From NCBI RefSeq assembly GCF_021130785.1, contig NW_025776225.1, positions 124,001 through 188,000 of the forward strand: a stretch of DNA of 64,000 nt, in the 5' to 3' direction. The notes below the pieces were generated by a model. The model saw nothing but the letters and a program-made list of their open reading frames with translations, was not told the origin of the DNA and did no database searches. This DNA is from Homalodisca vitripennis. Lineage: Eukaryota > Arthropoda > Insecta > Hemiptera > Cicadellidae. Every line of letters starts with the position of its first letter. Within the stretch, counting starts at the first letter, position 1. A program made the translations under genes and the position numbers. Below are positions 58,828-64,000 of the stretch, one piece after another.

Positions 58828-60700
58828 AATTCCATTTCGACAAACTCTTTCTTATCAGATATCATATTCAATTACCAATACTCTATTGCAAAAACATCCA
58901 GGGTATCCCATCCTCTACCCGTGTTTCCTAGGGAGCACCATTGTACATTTACTGTTCTTGTCATTCTTGCTTCTTTACGAATGCAAAGGATGGTTGTAAA
59001 AGCTATCGAGATATTTATTAGGCCAATCTTCATACCAATTTTTACTTTCGGCTTTTGTGAGTGACAGTTATCGTTTCAACGAGCTGCTTTATATATGAAA
59101 TGTGGAACTGTGGAGTATTTGAACGACACATAGCCATTTTGAAATATTTTATAATTATGACCTAAACCGATGCAGTTGCGTGTTCAATCAAAGTAGAACT
59201 GTAACTCTGAGGTTAGGTTAGCTTATAAAAGTTTTAGTGCCTAACCATAGGATTGGTTAGGGTCGGTTGATAATACTCTAAGGTAGGTTAGATAACATCA
59301 ATTCATAAAGGTTTAAATCCAATATAAAAAGTGTTTCGATAGTATTAAAGGCCTAGGCTGCTGGTGCGAATATGATTAGAAAACTAGGAAGGCCTAAAAC
59401 AGTTGTTTCCTAACTTTGTAGGGCACAAAACAATACGCCCATTTTATTCTTGACATAAAGCAGCTAAGGTGGCAGGGCGTATTCAAAATGATTGTAGGTT
59501 TAGCTAAAGTTCACCTTCCTCTTACCTGCACTATCTTGAGATCTAATGCTGTTGGAGACTTCCCAAGATAGCTGCTTTATATTTTGCAGTTTAAGAGGTG
59601 AAATTTTTGTTGAAATTAAGTGCCATAGAACCTATTGCATCGCAGTGTGAAATATGTATAGTAAAATTTATGATAATTATTAAATTAATTTTAAATTAAA
59701 ATTAATTAATAAATTAATATTAAAGATATAATATTATATCTTGTTTTCATGGAGTTCACTATATATTATAACTGAGAATAATAGCATTGTATTAGTGTGG
59801 GACGAGAAACAATTCCGCTTCCAACTATATTGCCATTACACTTGTATGTGTTGTGATAGCAACATTGTACTGTACTGTACACAGTGTTATAGCTGTACTT
59901 AATGTCTAGACTAACTGTTGATACTCTAATCTAGTTTAATGAGGTTAGGCGAGCATAAGCTATGTAACTGCTAACTATTAAAGCACTCATACAGATAATA
60001 TTTTATACATACTTTTAAGATATATTATTTAATTGAAAAAAAAAAATATATATATATAAATTATCCTCCGTGTTACTTTGCACCCAGGATAGGAGAATAT
60101 ACTGTGCACCAAGACAAGGACTGACAGTGCTACCCATCAAATTATTGGAACCTTTCCTTAGCAGTTTAACAAAAAAAACTGTTAAAATTATCCTCAAAGA
60201 ACATGACGGGATAGTAGCACATCTAATCAGACAATGTTACAGATATTTATATTAACAGTGATTTGTGAAAAAATATCAAATATTATCATCCTATTACAAG
60301 TTCACGCTAACACTCATGGAAAATTATCCCGATTTTCATCAGCGCACAATAATTTATAAGGCATAACTCATAGTAAACCGCTCCTTAACTTCCGCAATAC
60401 TAACTTAAGTATTTTCAACATGATTCATACATATTAATATACAAGAACAAGTTAACAATTGTCACGATGTTGGATCTCCACGTGTGGAACTGACACATTT
60501 CAGTAAAATAATTTAACATATTCCTGATGGTTTAACTAGTCTCATACCGACCTCAGCGTGTAGTTGGTATCGCGTATCTGCTTCATGTACAAATACAATT
60601 TATATTTTGCTCTGAGGTGTAAACTAGTTTTATCTAAAAGCATCATAATTTTAAATTATAACGAATGTTGGATTACAAAGCAATTTTACAATTAATTAGT
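54871..60700. other. Gene-free AT-rich DNA
   Basis: Holds a (TA)n run at about 58798-58820, a patch at 56460-56660 that is less AT-rich with a 67-codon minus frame of unknown meaning, CCAAT-type words flanking 57156-57178 (GATTGGTTAG..GCCAATC), and AGGTTAGGTTAG next to TTATAAAAG at 59211-59233. None is tied to a gene. Confidence 0.4.
57976..58047 (-). other. Candidate host exon (hypothesis)
   Basis: A 72-nt open stretch reading SVTFMLYRKDENWLYITGDY plus four more codons. It is bounded by TAG on the acceptor side and AAG|GTAGGA on the donor side. The text is unlike the low-complexity noise around it. No polypyrimidine tract or branch site is convincing and no family is recognised, so this is only a candidate. 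Confidence 0.2.
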
Positions 60701-60911
60701 ACTTTACTTCATTTTCGGTACAAAATAAATTTCAATGAAGTGTGTCCGAGGCAACTGACATCTAGCCTCACCACCACACAAACATCTAGAATCCTGGTTC
60801 AAGGATACACGATACAGTATCAGTGAAGATTTGACACCATATCAGTGCTGAAATCGCAGTAGGCTATATGAATAAGTCACTAGACGTCTCAGTGGAAACG
60901 GTTTGGTAATT

Positions 60912-60951
60912 ATGGAACTGGCAACTTTAATTGTCTTTCCTTTGATCTTCG
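60912..60951 (+). other. Candidate first coding exon with signal peptide (hypothesis)
   Basis: The ATG at 60912 begins MELATLIVFPLIF, a short hydrophobic signal-peptide-like sequence. It runs straight into a consensus splice donor, CG|GTAAGT, at 60951/60952. Upstream 60740-60900 is less AT-rich than its surroundings, with ATCAGTG initiator-like words, as a 5' UTR might be. A tiny signal-peptide exon before a long intron is common in insect secreted and cell-surface protein genes. No downstream exon is recognised in the window. Confidence 0.3.
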
Positions 60952-63849
60952 GTAAGTCGCGCCCATTGCTTGGCTTAATGTCCACGCGCTCTGAGGCTTA
61001 ACAGAATTTTATAAATATTCTCACCAATAAATAAGCCCTTCCTTATTTTTTTATTTTCTTATCTACTCATCTTATATATTAAACTGCATTTTTGTTATTT
61101 ATGCTTAGTTATTATGAAATAAAAATACATATTCATACAAATTGTGGTATATCAGTGTTTGATTATTATTTTAACTTATCACTCTGGAGCATTATAATTT
61201 ACCAATTTTGAATTACACATCTAATACTATTACACCACTGTAGCTTCACATTTAAGTTCTAAAATATGTCATTTATATTATTTGAATTATAATATATTAA
61301 CTGAATATAATTTGTAAAAATAATTTAATCAGAAAATAAAAGAGGTTCACACATACCCTATAAAATGTGAAGATCACGTACATTGAATAATATTGTATTA
61401 CAATGTCATTGATTTCGTTTAAGTTAATGCACGATTCTGTACAATTAAAACTAATTAAACTGTTACAATGGAATCTAGGGGATTTATAGTTTCACACAGT
61501 TATAATTAGTTTAAAGTAAACACAATTCGTTAAGAAATTATGATCCTTTTTAGTATTAAAATAACAAACTATTGGGTTTTTGTAACTGTTTAAATACACC
61601 TCAATATGGAACCTTTCCACTTATTTCACCACAAGTACTTTTTTAGCTTTTTGTTTATTTACCACCACTCAGTGGACGTTTAATCACTATTCCACAAACA
61701 ATCCGGGAAGCATAGACGTACTAGGCCTAGTAGTTACTTATCGGGAGAGATCTCTCAATTGTAGCATGTGACAGCTACTTCTATATTCCTAAAGAAATGT
61801 CCACTTATTAGTGGGATTTGGATTGCATGCTTCTGTCAGGATTCCTGAGTTTGTTACCGAACTAAGTTTGTTTAGATTTGTAGGAGTAAGTGTTCGTAAG
61901 GAAACAATACCCTGGAACGCTTTGTTATAAAGTGCCAGGCTGATATAAGCTGCTTGTAAGTAAATAATCACTGATTGGATATTAAATTAGTTTTAGCCTT
62001 AAAGTTTTAAATGTACAATACAATTGTATAATAATTAGCTACAATAGGATAAATATATAATATAATTTAGGTGAAGTGGCAGTCTCATTGTCTCACCAGG
62101 TGCACTATATATTGTATCTTGCAGTTTACGTGTCTCTAAGACCAAAACCTGATAAATGTACTTTTCGAGCTTATGTTTCTGGATATTTTCTTACTCTGTG
62201 CTCATCATCGGTTACAAAAAATGTTTCAATAAAAATTATTGTTACTATTAAGTTTACTCTATGTTTTTTTATCAAAGATAATTTTAAGCCTATATATGTA
62301 GAACAGAACAACTAAACCAAACTCTTGTACGCCACTAAAAATATCTTAGATCGGAATTAAATTTCAGTGACATATAGTAGTTTTTTTAGACCAAAGTAGA
62401 CTTTGACAGCTACAAACGCTATATTCTCTTCATCGGGACTACAGCCCAATGCTACTATGGTGCTGGTAATACCTAAGACCGGAAGTAGATTATTCTAAAT
62501 GTAAGTATACGCTTTTTAACCTAATATAATTTTTAAGACCTATGTTAGAATATGTGGTTAACGTGGTAGAAACGCTCTGAAGATGTACCTTAGACGAGAA
62601 ATAAATTACAATTACAAGAAGTAGTCAATTTTTGACGAATGTAAACTTTAGGCTGACATTATATTTTCTTGATTATGGAAACCAAGACAAACTCTACTAT
62701 AGCGTGATAAAAATAATGTATTCAAACCAGAAATGGTTCTGCACATGCTGAACTTGAAATAAGAACGTGGCCATTTTGATTAGGTTTGAACCTCTTAACC
62801 ATAAACACCGAAATAATACGTACCATAAATATGTATACATCCTATTTTCAAAACTACAGTAAGCCTCAAATATACTAGATCATACGTGCTTTCATTAATA
62901 TTTCTGTTTAGACTTAGTATTCCTCCACTTGTCCCAAATATTACAAGCGTTACAGACATTTTTTTGGGGCCGTTCATTCAAATATAATGAAAATTATGCC
63001 GAGATATTTGTGTATTTTATTGGCACTCACAAATCTTCGAGTTTCATTGTATGTTTTCAAAACCGAAAAACATCGCTCTTTTTAATTTAAGTCCAATTGT
63101 TCTGAATGGAGACTCGAATATCTTCCCGCGGCCAGAACACATTTTCAAATTTTTCAATTAAGCTATTTAAATAGGGACACTTTGATATACAATAGGATTA
63201 TCCGCGTTCAAGGCTGCGATGAAATGCTAGTTAAAAATAAAATAAATCTCAAAAGTTTCATCCTGAGCTATTTTTATGCAAATTTATATTTTAAGCTGTA
63301 ATAGAAAGGGCGTTTCCAATTCTCAACAGTAGATTTCCTATTTATATTATTTTAGATCAGAGTACGGCACTTTATTCAATGAGACTTGATGAAAACTAAC
63401 CTCGAGTACATGACAAGTTTGACATGACGTAAAAGGTAAGTAATGGACTAAGAGAACTGTTTTCTTAACAAAACAAATAAAGTATCTTGTAGGAGTAACT
63501 TTTCTTTTACTTGTCTAACATTGACTTAAAGCTAGTAAACCTTGAGATGAATCCTGATCCATTCCTGATGTTAAAGTGCCAGTCCCTCTGTGTAAATGTT
63601 TTATAAACTTTTATGCTAGTTTTAATAGTTTCAACTTAGAGCGCTGCTGAATAACTTTGCTGTAAATCCACTTCACCAAACACATGACATTAATTACTAT
63701 TATCATTATCATAACATTGTACGATATACTTTTATACGTTGTATGATATACTTCATTTTTTTTCCAATGAATGTTCCTGAATTTAAAACAAACATGAAAC
63801 GTCACAAATTTAAGCAAGTAAAAATAACATAGTTATCAACAAATATTAA

Positions 63850-63855
<6 letters not shown>
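60952..63855. other. Gene-free AT-rich DNA
   Basis: No exon, RNA or repeat supported. If the exon at 60912 is real this would be intron. Confidence 0.4.

Positions 63856-63923
<68 letters not shown>
63856..63923. repeat. (TA)n microsatellite
   Basis: About 68 nt of TA dinucleotides followed by TGTATGTATGTATATATA. Confidence 0.95.
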
Positions 63924-63935
<12 letters not shown>

Positions 63936-63938
63936 ATA

Positions 63939-64000
63939 TACAGGGTGAGTTTTTTAAAGTGATCCAATAGCTAACGTTTTAATTACACGACTTAGCACCA
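63939..64000. repeat. Possible terminus of a dispersed repeat
   Basis: ACAGGGTGAGTTTTTTAAAGTGATCC directly after the TA tract resembles the ACAGGGTG-type ends seen on many insect repeats. It runs off the window. Confidence 0.3.

Overview
The window is AT-rich eukaryotic, repeat-dominated DNA, most likely an insect (arthropod) chromosome. The evidence is two non-LTR retrotransposon lineages, a Mag-like Ty3/gypsy element primed by tRNA-Ser, tRNA-headed SINE-like sequences, many microsatellites, several satellite-like tandem arrays, and a Polinton/Maverick (adintovirus-like) virion-gene cluster. I found no complete host protein-coding gene. Two short candidate host exons (60912-60951 plus, 57976-58047 minus) are offered only as hypotheses. 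Species cannot be settled from the sequence alone; no function is assigned to most short open frames, which look like chance frames in AT-rich DNA.

Layout. 1-7.5 kb: low-complexity DNA, a 3-copy and a 137-bp tandem repeat, and a dispersed repeat copy. 7.52-9.40 kb: a 5'-truncated minus-strand LINE with a (CAAT)n-type tail. 9.5-12.1 kb: a 91-bp tandem array, a tRNA-Glu-headed SINE and a 50-bp tandem array. 13-27.3 kb: dispersed repeats (one nested in another), a polypyrimidine tract, a ~143-bp array and a ~98-bp array. 29.2-36.3 kb: the Polinton-like cluster. Minus strand, from its left end: major capsid protein, unknown protein, DUF5679-type zinc ribbon, fibre-like coiled coil, adenain-type protease, pX-like core protein, a large virion protein ending in a phospholipase A2-like domain, and the packaging ATPase. 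Divergently on the plus strand: a minor-capsid/penton candidate and a Bro-N gene cut off by a LINE insertion. No type-B DNA polymerase or integrase gene is visible.

40.24-44.68 kb: a nearly intact Ty3/gypsy element (155-bp LTRs differing at one position, GTAAG target duplication) inserted into an older dispersed repeat. 47.2-49.55 kb: a plus-strand LINE of the same family as the copy that truncated the Bro-N gene. 49.9-64 kb: mostly anonymous AT-rich DNA with one broken LINE ORF1-like (Baculo_FP-like) gene and a large TA tract at the right edge.

The most interesting observation is in the viral cluster. Most recognised start codons sit in a shared context, an AAATTTT-like stretch then a TAAATGG or closely similar core, which looks like a virus-wide promoter similar in form to poxvirus late promoters. 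Both the young gypsy element and the viral genes are broken almost only by small indels, often at A/T runs. That raises the possibility that some breaks are assembly errors and that the genes are more intact than they look.
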